From: an uncultured Eggerthellaceae bacterium
Lineage (GTDB): Bacteria > Actinomycetota > Coriobacteriia > Coriobacteriales > Eggerthellaceae
Direction: 5' to 3'
NCBI GenBank assembly: GCA_934670115.1
Contig: CAKUOV010000006.1
Coordinates: 13,030-77,029 of the forward strand
Length of the DNA: 64,000 nucleotides
Shown here one piece after another: positions 25,712-35,391 of this stretch; position 1 is the first letter of the stretch, and each line of letters opens with the position of its first letter. Made by a program: the position numbers and the translations under genes. Under the pieces are notes generated by a model. The model searched no databases. It had not been told where the DNA came from and was given only the letters and a program-made list of their open reading frames with translations.

Positions 25712-27850
25712 ATGAAATTTTTTGACAGGATTTTCCATGGCTCCAACGATATCTTCTCTGTTGCCACCAAGGCAGTAGATGCAGCTATCGCTGAGTATGG
25801 TGAAGACGCCCCTATGCAGATGCCTGACACCGCATACAACATGTCGTGCCAGCTGGCTTACTCGGGGCAGAAGGTTCTCAAGCTGAAGGACCTCAAGACT
25901 GCTTTGGCAACCATCAATGCCATGAACACGCGCGATCAGCGCACCGACGCCATCTTCAAGGCTGGCATTGGCACCGCTATGGCTGGCGAAATCATTGAAG
26001 CCGTGAAGTACGTGAACAACCCCACGCCGTACGAGGGCACGAAGTATCACGGCCACTTCTCCGACGCTGAAGTGCGTGAGCTGGGCGTGCCGTTGGTTAC
26101 CAACGACATTCCGGGCTTCGTTGTTATCATCGATCCCGCTCCCTCTGACAAGGAAGCATGCGACTTGATTCGCGGTTATCAGGAGCGCGGTATCTTCGTG
26201 TTCTTGGTGGGCGACATCATTGATCAGGCCGAGCGCATGGGCATTGAGCTGGGCTTTCATGTTCGTGTCGTAGGCGTTGGCCCCGATATCTGGGCTGTTA
26301 GCCACGTTGTGTCCTTCTGCGTGCGCGCCGCTATGATCTTCGGTGCCATCGAGGGCGGCGACTGGGACGGCTTCATGGAGTACACGTTTGTGCGTCTGCA
26401 CGCTTTCGTGAACGCGTTTGCCCCGGTAAACGATCGTACGTTGGCGTTCGGCGCGGGCGCTGTGGCCATGGGCTTCCCGGTTATCACGAACGACATGAAC
26501 TACATTCGCCCCATTCCGAAGACCATCTTGCTGCAGCCTAACACGAAGGCATTCATCGAGACGTCTTTGGAAGCACGCGACATCCATATCAAGATCACGA
26601 AGATCGACATTCCCGTTGCGTACTCCACCGCATTCGAAGGCGAAATCATCCGTCGTCCCGACATGCAGGTTGAAATCGACGGCTCCCGCCTGGACTGCTT
26701 CGAACTTGTTGAAATCAAGGACACCAAGGAAATCGACGATCACTCCATCATCGTTGAGGGCCCCGATTTCGACGACGTTCCCGCGGGCACCAAGATGAAC
26801 GCTGCGTTCATCGTAGAAGTGGGCGGCAAGAACGTTTCCCCCGACTTCGCTTCCGTTTTCGAGCGCAAGATCCACGCATACTTGAACTGCGCAAGCGGCG
26901 TTATGCACACCGGTCAGCGCGACATGATCCGCATCCGCGTGAGCAAGGACGACTACGAAGCCGGCTTCCGTTTGAAGCACTTGGGCGAGATTCTGTACGC
27001 CAAGATCAAGGGCGACCACGATGCCATTATCGAGAAGGCGCAGGTGCGCATTTACACCGAGCCCGAGAAGTGCAAAGAGCTGCGCGCTTACGCGAACACT
27101 GTGTTCGATGCACGTGACGAGCGTCTGGGCAGCTTGACCGACGAAACGGTGGAGAACTTCTACACCTGCATTCTGTGCCAGTCCTTCAGCCCCAGCCACG
27201 TATGCATTGTTACCCCCGAGCGCTTGGGTCTGTGCGGCGCGGTGTCTTGGCTTGACGCGAAGGCATCCAACGAGCTGGATCCCAACGGTCCGTGCCAGAT
27301 TGTTCCTCACGAGAAGTGCATCGACGAGCGTATTGGCGCCTTCGAAGACGTTAACGATGCTGTTCGCAAGTACTCCAACGGCGCACTTGAGCAGGTTACG
27401 CTGTACTCCATTCTGGAAGACCCCATGACTTCCTGCGGTTGCTTCGAGTGCATTTGCGGTATTGAGCCTATGACCAGCGGTTTCGTTATTACTACGCGTG
27501 ACCACGTGGGCATGACTCCCTTGGGCATGACGTTCTCTGAAATGGCTTCCATGACTGGCGGCGGCGTGCAGACCCCGGGCTACATGGGCCACGGCAAGCA
27601 CTTCATTGCCTCCAAGAAGTTCCTGAAGGCCGAAGGCGGCATTGCGCGCGTTGTGTGGATGCCTGCTTCCTTGAAGGAGCAGCTGGCCGACAAGATTAAC
27701 GCCACGGCTAAAGAGCTTTACGGCATTGACAACTACATTGACATGATTCCCGACGAGAACGACATGCAGGATCCGGGCGACCCCGCTGAACTGTATGAAG
27801 TTCTGACCGCAAAGAATCATCCCGTTTTGGGTATGGAGCCGCTTCTGTAG
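25712..27850 (+). CDS. acsB: Acetyl-CoA synthase (CO-methylating), AcsB
   Basis: A 712-residue AcsB. The A-cluster [4Fe-4S] ligands are C486, C489, C498 and C508 (CILCQSFSPSHVC, then nine residues to GLCG). C575-G-C577 in SCGCFECICG supplies the proximal/distal nickel site. All match the Moorella enzyme pattern. The N-terminal region channels CO from CO dehydrogenase. It condenses CO, a methyl group from the corrinoid protein, and CoA. AAAGGAAA precedes the ATG. The acsC, acsD and acsE genes that usually accompany it are absent from this window. Confidence 0.96.
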   Translation: MKFFDRIFHGSNDIFSVATKAVDAAIAEYGEDAPMQMPDTAYNMSCQLAYSGQKVLKLKDLKTALATINAMNTRDQRTDAIFKAGIGTAMAGEIIEAVKYVNNPTPYEGTKYHGHFSDAEVRELGVPLVTNDIPGFVVIIDPAPSDKEACDLIRGYQERGIFVFLVGDIIDQAERMGIELGFHVRVVGVGPDIWAVSHVVSFCVRAAMIFGAIEGGDWDGFMEYTFVRLHAFVNAFAPVNDRTLAFGAGAVAMGFPVITNDMNYIRPIPKTILLQPNTKAFIETSLEARDIHIKITKIDIPVAYSTAFEGEIIRRPDMQVEIDGSRLDCFELVEIKDTKEIDDHSIIVEGPDFDDVPAGTKMNAAFIVEVGGKNVSPDFASVFERKIHAYLNCASGVMHTGQRDMIRIRVSKDDYEAGFRLKHLGEILYAKIKGDHDAIIEKAQVRIYTEPEKCKELRAYANTVFDARDERLGSLTDETVENFYTCILCQSFSPSHVCIVTPERLGLCGAVSWLDAKASNELDPNGPCQIVPHEKCIDERIGAFEDVNDAVRKYSNGALEQVTLYSILEDPMTSCGCFECICGIEPMTSGFVITTRDHVGMTPLGMTFSEMASMTGGGVQTPGYMGHGKHFIASKKFLKAEGGIARVVWMPASLKEQLADKINATAKELYGIDNYIDMIPDENDMQDPGDPAELYEVLTAKNHPVLGMEPLL

Positions 27851-27946
27851 GCTTTTGCGGATTTCGCGTGCCATGCAAGACGAACGCATCAAGGGCATGG
27901 CACGCAATCCTTGAGTTTCTTTTGCGCCACAAATCCGATTTTTTTG

Positions 27947-27979
27947 AAGCCGTCTCGCGCACAAGCGAGGCGGCTTTTT
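27947..27979 (+). terminator. Rho-independent terminator after acsB
   Basis: AAGCCGTCTCGC (27947-27958) pairs with GCGAGGCGGCTT (27965-27976), one G-T pair, followed by T residues. It closes the CODH/ACS transcript. The remaining gap to 28159 shows no gene. Confidence 0.85.
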
Positions 27980-28159
27980 GATGATAAACCCCCTCTTTGA
28001 GAAAATTTCCCCTGTATTCAGCATGTTTTGCGTTACTATAAGCAAATATTCATAGTTCGCCCGCTTCGGGCTCTTCTTCCATCGAAATTCCCTGCAAGAA
28101 TAAAGCTGAAGTGTGTCCTGGCGAACAAAAATCTGTAGCAAGTTTTTCAAGGAGGAACC

Positions 28160-28846
28160 GTGAAGTTTTTTCTGGACACTGCCGATTTAGCCGAAATCGA
28201 AGAGGCAGCAAGCTGGGGCGCGCTGGCGGGCGTGACCACGAATCCGTCGCTGTACGCGAAAATTGGCGGTAAGCTGAGCGACTTCAACAATCACATGAAG
28301 CGCATCTGCGAGATTGTTGGCCCGGATTGCCCCGTTTCTGCCGAAAGCGTTGCCATGACGCGTGACGAAATTGTGCGCGACGGTCTGCAGCTGGCAGAGA
28401 TTGCTCCCAACATCGTGGTGAAGATTCCGACGATGGTCGAAGGCCTGGCTGCCACGCGTGCATTGGCTGATCAGGGCGTTCGCGTGAATATGACTTTGTG
28501 CTTCAGCGTTCCTCAGGCGTTGCTGGCCGCTCGTGCCGGCGCGCGCTACATTAGCCCGTTCATCGGCCGTTTCGATGACATTTCTCAAGATGGTCTGGCC
28601 GAAGTTGAGAACATCGTGACTGCTATCAGCAACTACGATTTCACCGGCAACACGGTTAATGGCGAGCAGATTGAAATCATTGCTGCTTCGGTGCGCAGCG
28701 CCAACCATGTGACGCAATGTGCTCTGATGGGTGCTGATATCGCGACCGTGCCGTTCGGTGTCCTGCAGAAGATGGTGAAGCATCCTTTGACTGATCGCGG
28801 CTTGGAGTCGTTCATGAAGGACTGGGAGAAAGTGCAGAACGCATAA
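28160..28846 (+). CDS. tal: Transaldolase, short (TalC/fructose-6-phosphate aldolase) type
   Basis: A 228-residue TalC-like protein: MKFFLDTADLAEIEEA, GVTTNPSLYAK, the Schiff-base lysine in NIVVKIPTM, and ARYISPFIGRFDD. GTG 28160 follows AGGAGG. It transfers dihydroxyacetone units between sugar phosphates, or acts as a fructose-6-phosphate aldolase. The stop codon TAA is followed at once by the ATG of rho, so the two are translationally coupled. Confidence 0.92.
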   Translation: MKFFLDTADLAEIEEAASWGALAGVTTNPSLYAKIGGKLSDFNNHMKRICEIVGPDCPVSAESVAMTRDEIVRDGLQLAEIAPNIVVKIPTMVEGLAATRALADQGVRVNMTLCFSVPQALLAARAGARYISPFIGRFDDISQDGLAEVENIVTAISNYDFTGNTVNGEQIEIIAASVRSANHVTQCALMGADIATVPFGVLQKMVKHPLTDRGLESFMKDWEKVQNA

Positions 28847-31339
28847 ATGAGTGACGAACTCGAAACTGTCGTACCCGAATCTACTTCTGCGGATGCAGCG
28901 CCTGCTGCATCCGCGTTTGAGTCCGCACCTGCAAAACCTAAGCGCACCACAACACGTAAGAAAGCGGCTCCTGCTGTTGCAGCTGCCGATGCAAGTGACG
29001 GCGCCTCTGCGGCCGATGCTCCCGCTACCAAGGTTGCAACAGCTACCGTGGAGGGCGATGCTCCTGCCGCTAAGAAACCGGCAACGCGTAAGCGCACGAC
29101 TGCTGCAAAGAAAACCCCTGCTAAGACGGCTGCTGCAGCGGATTCTGAGCTTGCGGTGAAGGCTGCCGCTGCTGAAGCGCCTGCGCCCGCTGCGCCTGCA
29201 GATGCGGCGGGGGAGACTGCACCGGCGGCTCCCAAGAAGCCCGCGGCTCGCAAGACAACCGCTACGCGTACGCGTCGCAAGCCTGCCTCTGCTGAAGCGG
29301 AGAGCCCGGTCGTGGCAGAAACCGCACCTGAAGCGGCTGCCGGTGCCGCAAGCGCGTCTGAAGCCGCTACAGGGAGCGAATCTTCGCCTGCTGCTGCGCC
29401 CAATGCGGCCGCAAACGCATCCGAAGTGCCTGTCCGCACGCCGCGCACCCGTACGCGCACGAAAGCGGCTTCCACGGCTTCTGGTGCTCGTTCCGGCGCA
29501 CGAAAGCCAGCTGCGTCCCGCACGAAAGCTGCTGCGCCTTCTTCCGATGCGGCGTCACTTGCTCCTATTGAGTTCAGCTCCGATGCTGATGTCATTGCCA
29601 CGGAAACGTTGGCGGATCCTTCTCTTACCGCAGTTCAAGCTCATGCGGACAACGGTTCACCTGCGGCAGAAGTTCTTGCCGTTGAAGTGCTGGTGGCAGA
29701 TGACCCCCAAAACGCTTCTTCCGAAATTCTAATTGAGGCATCCACGGAAGCCTCGGCTGCAGAAGGTTCCCTGGAACCTGCAACTCCGAATCGCGTCCGT
29801 CGTGAGCGCAATAATGGCGCCAACAACGGCGATCGCAACAATAACGAGCGCAACGGCAACAACAATAAAAAACGCCCGAAGCAGAATCAAAATCAGAACC
29901 AGAACCAAGGTTCCTCCGATAAGAACAACGGCCAAAATCAGCAAAATCAGCAAGGCCAGAATAGCCAGAATCAGAGCAAGAACAACAACAAGGGCGCTTT
30001 CGATCGCGATCATCGCCGTCAGCGTCGTCAGCATGGCAGCCGCGAGGTTTTGCCCAGTATTTCGCGTGATGAGCTTGCCGAGATGAAAGTGGGCGACCTG
30101 CGCGAAAAGGCTGCTGAGTACAGCATTGACGCATCGGGCTACCGCAAGGCCGAGCTGGTCGATGTCGTGTTCGAGGCGCTGTGCAAGGCCGAGGGCATCA
30201 TTGAGGTCACGGGCATTCTGGACATCATGAACGATGGCTATGGCTTTTTGCGCACCAAGGGTTATCTGCCCAGCGAAGGCGATGCATATGTGAGCCTTTC
30301 CATCATTCGCCGCAATGGTCTGCGCAAAGGCGATTACGTAGTGGGTTTGACGCGCCCCGCGCAGGGCAACGAGAAATACGCTGCCATCCAGAAAGTCATT
30401 AGCGTGAACGATACTCCCGCCGATGAGCTGGGCGGACGCGTTCGCTTTGCCGATTTGACGCCGATTTATCCTGATGAGCGCTTGATCATGGAGCACGGTA
30501 AGAGCACCACCACAGCGCGCGTCATCGATTTGGTGTCGCCCATTGGCAAGGGACAGCGTGGTTTGATTGTGTCTCCGCCAAAAGCGGGCAAGACCACGGT
30601 TCTCAAAGATATTGCCGCTGCGATTTCTGCGAATAACCCCGAAGTCCACTTGATGTGCCTTCTGGTTGACGAACGCCCCGAAGAAGTGACCGACATGGAG
30701 CGCTCCATTAAGGGCGAAGTTATTTCTTCCACGTTCGATAAGCCGTGCGAAAATCATATTGCGGTGGCAGAGCTTGTTATCGAGCGTGCAAAACGCCTGG
30801 TAGAACAAGGGCGCGATGTAGTGATCCTGCTGGACTCCATCACGCGTTTGGCGCGCGCTTACAACATGGGCACGCCCGCTTCGGGCCGCATCTTGTCCGG
30901 TGGTGTTGACTCGAGTGCTTTGTATCCGCCGAAACGCTTCCTGGGTGCCGCCCGCAACATTGAAAACGGCGGCAGCTTGACCATTTTGGGCACAGCATTG
31001 GTTGATACCGGCTCCAAGATGGACGAAGTTATCTTCGAAGAGTTCAAGGGCACGGGCAACATGGAGCTCAAGCTTGACCGCACGTTGGCCGATAAGCGCA
31101 TCTTCCCCGCGATTGACCCCATTACATCGGGCACGCGTAAGGAAGAGCTGCTGCTTGATCCGCAAGAGGCGCCGCTTATCTGGGCTGTGCGCCGTGTTCT
31201 TGCAAACTTGAACAATACGGAGCGCGCGATGGATACTTTGGTAAAATCCATCAAGCAAACTGAAACGAACCAAGAATTCCTTATTCGCTTCGCGCGGAAG
31301 GCGCAAAATTCCTCGAAGCAGGATAGCTTGGATTTGTAA
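28847..31339 (+). CDS. rho: Transcription termination factor Rho with long disordered N-terminal extension
   Basis: An 830-residue Rho (E. coli Rho is 419). Residues 1 to about 320 are Ala/Pro/Lys-rich with repeated KPAARKTT-like basic patches. Residues about 322-400 are strongly Asn/Gln-rich with Arg. The conserved core starts with the Rho-N domain (ISRDELAEMKVGDLREKA), then the cold-shock RNA-binding domain (DGYGFLR), Walker A (PPKAGKTT), Walker B (DVVILLDSITRLARAYN) and the Q/R loops. It is an RNA helicase that ends transcription. Actinobacterial and Bacteroides Rho proteins also have extensions, which can aid RNA binding or phase separation. The start abuts the transaldolase stop. Confidence 0.95.
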   Translation: MSDELETVVPESTSADAAPAASAFESAPAKPKRTTTRKKAAPAVAAADASDGASAADAPATKVATATVEGDAPAAKKPATRKRTTAAKKTPAKTAAAADSELAVKAAAAEAPAPAAPADAAGETAPAAPKKPAARKTTATRTRRKPASAEAESPVVAETAPEAAAGAASASEAATGSESSPAAAPNAAANASEVPVRTPRTRTRTKAASTASGARSGARKPAASRTKAAAPSSDAASLAPIEFSSDADVIATETLADPSLTAVQAHADNGSPAAEVLAVEVLVADDPQNASSEILIEASTEASAAEGSLEPATPNRVRRERNNGANNGDRNNNERNGNNNKKRPKQNQNQNQNQGSSDKNNGQNQQNQQGQNSQNQSKNNNKGAFDRDHRRQRRQHGSREVLPSISRDELAEMKVGDLREKAAEYSIDASGYRKAELVDVVFEALCKAEGIIEVTGILDIMNDGYGFLRTKGYLPSEGDAYVSLSIIRRNGLRKGDYVVGLTRPAQGNEKYAAIQKVISVNDTPADELGGRVRFADLTPIYPDERLIMEHGKSTTTARVIDLVSPIGKGQRGLIVSPPKAGKTTVLKDIAAAISANNPEVHLMCLLVDERPEEVTDMERSIKGEVISSTFDKPCENHIAVAELVIERAKRLVEQGRDVVILLDSITRLARAYNMGTPASGRILSGGVDSSALYPPKRFLGAARNIENGGSLTILGTALVDTGSKMDEVIFEEFKGTGNMELKLDRTLADKRIFPAIDPITSGTRKEELLLDPQEAPLIWAVRRVLANLNNTERAMDTLVKSIKQTETNQEFLIRFARKAQNSSKQDSLDL

Positions 31340-31343
31340 GTTG

Positions 31344-31387
31344 AATCAGCGGGTCAGCGCGCTTGTTTGCACGTTGGCCCGCTGATT
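31344..31387 (+). terminator. Stem-loop after rho
   Basis: AATCAGCGGG (31344-31353) pairs with CCCGCTGATT (31378-31387). The loop is 24 bases and no strong T-run follows, so it is a weak terminator or processing site between rho and the tRNA-synthetase gene. Confidence 0.5.
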
Positions 31388-31431
31388 TGAATGACCAGGT
31401 AAGAACTGGATACCGGGCAAAAGGATAGAAT

Positions 31432-33447
31432 ATGGCACTGTTTACCAGCGAAAACTCAAAACCGTGGCCTGCACGCGCAGTAGTGACCGCAGGAATGCCG
31501 TATGGCAACAAGGCGTTGCATTTCGGTCATGTCGGTGGCGTTTTTGTGCCTGCTGACTGCTTCGCACGCTTCCTAAAGGACCGTATTGGTGCGGAAAACG
31601 TGCGTTTTGTGTCTGGCACCGACTGCTTTGGCTCCCCCATTATGGAGGGGTACCGCAAGCTTGTTGAGGCGGGGGAGTTCCAAGGAACCCTGTCCGATTA
31701 CGTGCGTCGCAACCACGATGCCCAGAAAGCAACGCTTGATGCATACGAGGTTGAGCTGTCCATTTACCAGGGTTCAAGCTTGGATCACGCAGGCGAAGTG
31801 CATCAGCGCGTAAGCAACGAATTTCTAACGCAGCTCTACAAGAACGGCTGGCTGAAGAAGACCTCTACACTGCAGTTCTACGACGCGCAGGCGGAAACGT
31901 TCCTGAATGGCCGCCAGGTTGTTGGCTTTTGCCCTGTTCAGGGATGCAAGTCCGAGAAGGGTTATGCGGATGAGTGCGATTTGGGGCATCAGTACGAGCC
32001 GCAAGATTTGCTCAAGCCGGTGTCCACGCTTTCGGGCACCACGCCTGAAATGCGTCCCGTGGAAAACTGGTACTTCGATTTGCCGGCGTTCACGCAGTTC
32101 CTGCGCGATCACACCGACCAGCTTGAAGCCGACCCCGATGTGCGCGCCATTGTTCCGCAGACGATTCGCGAGTTCTTGGGCGCGCCGGTTACCTACATCA
32201 AAAATGAGTTGTACGACCAGTATCTGGCAATTGCAAATCAGCTGCCGCAACATGAATATCGTGCAGCAGAAAAGGGCAAGCAAAGCTTTGAACTGGAGTT
32301 TTCCTCGATTGACGACCGCGATGCCGCCCGTGGCGTGCTAAGTGCTGCTGGCATTCGCTTCCGCATGGGAAAGGCGTTAGTGCCGTTCCGCATGACGGGT
32401 AACATTGAGTGGGGCGTGAAGGCGCCCGTGTTCGATGGGGTAGAGGGTCTTACCGTGTGGTGTTGGCCGGAAAGCCTGTGGGCGCCTATCTCGTTTACGC
32501 AGGCATGCAACGATGAGCTGGGACTTCCGCATGAAAGCTGGCGCGATTTCTGGTGCGCGGATGATGCGCAGGTCTACCAGTTTATCGGCCAGGATAATTT
32601 GTATTTCTACGGTGTGGCGCAGCCGGCGCTGTTCCAGGCGTTGCAGCCGGGTAATTTCGAAGGCGAAGGTGCGCCCGTTCGTCAGACGCGCTTAGTTGCG
32701 AATCATCACGTGCTGTTCGGCAAGACGAAAGCGTCTTCGTCTGGTGCGGTGAAGCCGCCTTCGGCCGATGAGCTGCTGAATTACTATACGCCCGAGCAGT
32801 TGCGTGCGCACTGGCTTGCGCTGGGTCTTGATCAAAAGTCGGTCGGTTTCTCGCCGAAGCCTTTCGATCCCGATCCGCAAAAGCGCGAAGATACGCGCTA
32901 TGCCGACCCTGCGTTGAAGGAAGGCGCGCTGCTTACGAACGTGTTCAACCGCTTGGCGCGCAGCTGCTTCTACGAGGCGCAGAAGAACTTCGATGGCGTT
33001 ATCCCTGTTGGAGCCGTTACGCCGAGTGTGGTTGCTGCGGCACACGATGTGCTTTTGAACTACGATCAGATTATGCACAAGGTGGAGCTGCATTCCATTG
33101 TTTCGCTCTCCGATGCGTTTATCCGCTACGCGCAAAAGTATTGGGCTGATGGCATTCGCGTTGCCGAGCAGGAAGGCGACACCGAAAAACGTCGTCAGGT
33201 GCTGCTTGATAGTACGTATCTGCTGTGGGTTTGCTCGGTGATGATGCATCCCGTGGTGCCGGGCGGCTGCCAAAAGATTTGCGACCGCCTTGGTTTTGAC
33301 GCGCGTCGTTTCTTTAGCTGGAATGCGGATTTCGAGAGCTTGGCGGAACTGTGCACCGAAGAAGAGCGTGCAGCAGGTGGGCATGCCGTGGAGGATTTGC
33401 CGCCGCGCTACGACTTCTTTGAGAAGCATCCGAGTCAGTTCAAGTAG
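31432..33447 (+). CDS. metG: Methionyl-tRNA synthetase, class I, with degenerate KMSKS loop
   Basis: A 671-residue class I aminoacyl-tRNA synthetase of the MetRS type. The HIGH motif is H30-F-G-H33 (MPYGNKALHFGHVGG). FVSGTDCFGSPI matches the MetRS GTDEHG-type segment, and WCWPESLWAPISF is a MetRS-like connective region. The KMSKS loop, however, reads K431-T-K-A-S-S-S, lacking the second lysine. The C-terminal helical anticodon-binding part is present. AAAGGATAG precedes the ATG. Either this lineage uses a modified loop, or it is a divergent second copy with another role. Confidence 0.75.
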   Translation: MALFTSENSKPWPARAVVTAGMPYGNKALHFGHVGGVFVPADCFARFLKDRIGAENVRFVSGTDCFGSPIMEGYRKLVEAGEFQGTLSDYVRRNHDAQKATLDAYEVELSIYQGSSLDHAGEVHQRVSNEFLTQLYKNGWLKKTSTLQFYDAQAETFLNGRQVVGFCPVQGCKSEKGYADECDLGHQYEPQDLLKPVSTLSGTTPEMRPVENWYFDLPAFTQFLRDHTDQLEADPDVRAIVPQTIREFLGAPVTYIKNELYDQYLAIANQLPQHEYRAAEKGKQSFELEFSSIDDRDAARGVLSAAGIRFRMGKALVPFRMTGNIEWGVKAPVFDGVEGLTVWCWPESLWAPISFTQACNDELGLPHESWRDFWCADDAQVYQFIGQDNLYFYGVAQPALFQALQPGNFEGEGAPVRQTRLVANHHVLFGKTKASSSGAVKPPSADELLNYYTPEQLRAHWLALGLDQKSVGFSPKPFDPDPQKREDTRYADPALKEGALLTNVFNRLARSCFYEAQKNFDGVIPVGAVTPSVVAAAHDVLLNYDQIMHKVELHSIVSLSDAFIRYAQKYWADGIRVAEQEGDTEKRRQVLLDSTYLLWVCSVMMHPVVPGGCQKICDRLGFDARRFFSWNADFESLAELCTEEERAAGGHAVEDLPPRYDFFEKHPSQFK

Positions 33448-33575
33448 CATTTACTTGGGCATGCGCTTGTTATCAGGCATTTTGCGCTTTGCAATTACGA
33501 ATATGAGAAAACATTCCGTTTCTGCCGAATCGGGACGTTTTTCTTGTGCACGCAGGGTGTTGCCAGCGAAGCTGA

Positions 33576-33581
33576 TATAAT
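33576..33581 (+). promoter_or_regulatory. Consensus -10 element of the L,D-transpeptidase gene
   Basis: A perfect TATAAT at 33576-33581 lies 18 bases before the ATG at 33600. No good -35 is visible. Transcription would start near 33588, leaving a very short leader for ATG 33600 or a normal one for the alternative ATG at 33642. Confidence 0.55.
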
Positions 33582-33599
33582 TACCCGAATACGGCCAAA

Positions 33600-35312
33600 A
33601 TGGGAATCCAAAGCAACAAAGAGAGCACTAGCGATTTGACCATGAATCCAAAACATGTGAAAAAAGAAGAGGCCTCTTCCGAAAAGCCAAAACATGCTGC
33701 TAAGGCGGCTCCTGCGGCACCCGCTGCATCCGTAGACGCGGTAAAGCCTGCAACGATCAATGCGTCCACGAAATCGGGGAAATCCGCGAAGGCGAAGGCG
33801 CAAGAAAAAACAAAGGTCGCTGCGGATGTCGAGACAGCCAACGGTGCCAACGGCAGCCAGGATTTCTTCTCTTCCGACTCCGCCGCGTATGACATGCCGC
33901 ACTCACGCGGAAAACTTAAAATCGTCGGAATCGTTTTGGGTGTTATCGTTGCGCTGGTTGCTGCGCTTTATCTTGCCGGTGCTGTCTTCTTCATGAGTCA
34001 TTTTCTTCCCGGCACAAATATCAACGGCGTTGACGTTTCCTGGAAAAAGCCTGATGAAATGCGGGGAAAGATTGCTGCCACACTGGATGGCTATCAGCTT
34101 GAGGTCACGGGTTATGGATGCGAGCTTACAATTCCCGGCAAAGAGATTTCCTATGGTCTTGATCCAGATCAGGACATGCTTGCTTATGTGAATCCCTGGA
34201 CGTGGCCTGTTGAACTGTTCACTCATGCAGGCAAAAGCGCAACGTTCGCTGTTTCTTACAACAAGCAAACAGTGACTCAGCTTTTGGATGAGACGCTTGC
34301 TGCCTGCAATGAAACGGCAACTGACCCCGTGGATGCACATCTTGCCTACGATGAGGCGACCGATGCTGTTGTGGTTGCTCCTGAACAGGCGGGCACGAAG
34401 CTTGATAAAAAGCAGGTTCTTACCGATGTTGATGCTGCGCTGCGCCTTGTCCACGCGCGTCTTGAGCTTACTGAGCGCGACCTTGTTTCGCCGGCGGTCT
34501 TCGCCACCGATGAAAGCTTGAAAAGTGCTGCAGACCAGGTCAACGCGCTTTCTCATGTAAACGTAACGCTAACGCTTGGCGGTTATCCGGCGCTGAAAAT
34601 CAACAAAGGAAACGTGCTTGACTGGATTGTTTACGATGACAATCGCAACATTTCACTGAACGAGGAAGCCGTTGAGTTGTGGGCGCAGGAGATGGCCGAC
34701 AAGCTGAATACGTACGGCACCGAGCACACGTATACGCGTCCCGATGGCAAAGAGATTACCGTGAGTGGTGGCCCTGCATTCGGTTGGAAACTTGATACGG
34801 CCGCGCTTACCGATATGATTGTCGCGGCGGTGCATGATAGCGAGCAAGGCGAGATTGCCATTCCCTGCGAGAGCGAGGGCGCTTACTACAATATGGAAAC
34901 GGGTGCCGAATGGACACGCTATATCGATATTGACTTGGCTGAACAGCATGCCTATTTCTTCGATGAAGACGGATCGGTCATTTGGGAGAGCGATTTCATT
35001 TCAGGTAACGTGAATTATCCCACGCGTGTTACTCCCACGGGCGTCTACCATATTACGCGCAAAGCTACCAACGAGCGCCTGTATACCTACGAGGAAGGCA
35101 AAGAGAAGCCCAACGAATCAACGGTGGCTTATTGGATGCCCTTCATCGGTAATGTATACGCGCTGCACGATGCTCCCTGGCAGCCCGATTTCGGTGGAAC
35201 GATGTATCGTGACGGCTACGGCAGTCACGGCTGCGTGAATCTTCCGCCCAGCAAAGCTGCCGAGCTCTACAACATCGTAGACGTAGGAACCGTTGTCGTC
35301 GTCCACTGGTAA
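33600..35312 (+). CDS. Membrane-anchored L,D-transpeptidase (YkuD family)
   Basis: A 570-residue protein. A Lys/Ala/Glu-rich cytoplasmic tail (residues 1-105) precedes one transmembrane helix (about 108-133). An extracellular region contains peptidoglycan-binding-4-like repeats (about 180-400). The C-terminal YkuD domain (about 440-570) has the catalytic pattern HDAPW and DGYGSHGCVNLP, with Cys as nucleophile. It cross-links peptidoglycan 3-3 or attaches proteins to the wall. The first ATG lacks a good ribosome binding site; ATG 33642 (MNPKHVKK) is an alternative start. Confidence 0.9.
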   Translation: MGIQSNKESTSDLTMNPKHVKKEEASSEKPKHAAKAAPAAPAASVDAVKPATINASTKSGKSAKAKAQEKTKVAADVETANGANGSQDFFSSDSAAYDMPHSRGKLKIVGIVLGVIVALVAALYLAGAVFFMSHFLPGTNINGVDVSWKKPDEMRGKIAATLDGYQLEVTGYGCELTIPGKEISYGLDPDQDMLAYVNPWTWPVELFTHAGKSATFAVSYNKQTVTQLLDETLAACNETATDPVDAHLAYDEATDAVVVAPEQAGTKLDKKQVLTDVDAALRLVHARLELTERDLVSPAVFATDESLKSAADQVNALSHVNVTLTLGGYPALKINKGNVLDWIVYDDNRNISLNEEAVELWAQEMADKLNTYGTEHTYTRPDGKEITVSGGPAFGWKLDTAALTDMIVAAVHDSEQGEIAIPCESEGAYYNMETGAEWTRYIDIDLAEQHAYFFDEDGSVIWESDFISGNVNYPTRVTPTGVYHITRKATNERLYTYEEGKEKPNESTVAYWMPFIGNVYALHDAPWQPDFGGTMYRDGYGSHGCVNLPPSKAAELYNIVDVGTVVVVHW

Positions 35313-35336
35313 AAGGGCGGGGCAAGAGCAACCGAT

Positions 35337-35369
35337 TTGTTGACAAATTACCCCACCTTTTGTCAACAA
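35337..35369. repeat. 33-bp hairpin repeat, copy 1
   Basis: TTGTTGACAAA (35337-35347) and TTTGTCAACAA (35359-35369) form a perfect 11-bp stem around the loop TTACCCCACCT. The whole 33-base sequence is identical to the reverse complement of 57817-57849. Both copies lie between convergent genes. Confidence 0.85.
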
Positions 35370-35391
35370 TTTCGCGTTGACGACGGCGGCA

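Noticed and set aside
25610..28150. Long minus-strand frame opposite acsB
   Set aside because: Shadow frame; acsB on the plus strand has all catalytic residues.
29810..30010. CRISPR-like repetitive AAC/CAG stretch
   Set aside because: It is the coding sequence for the Asn/Gln-rich region of Rho, in frame and without spacers.
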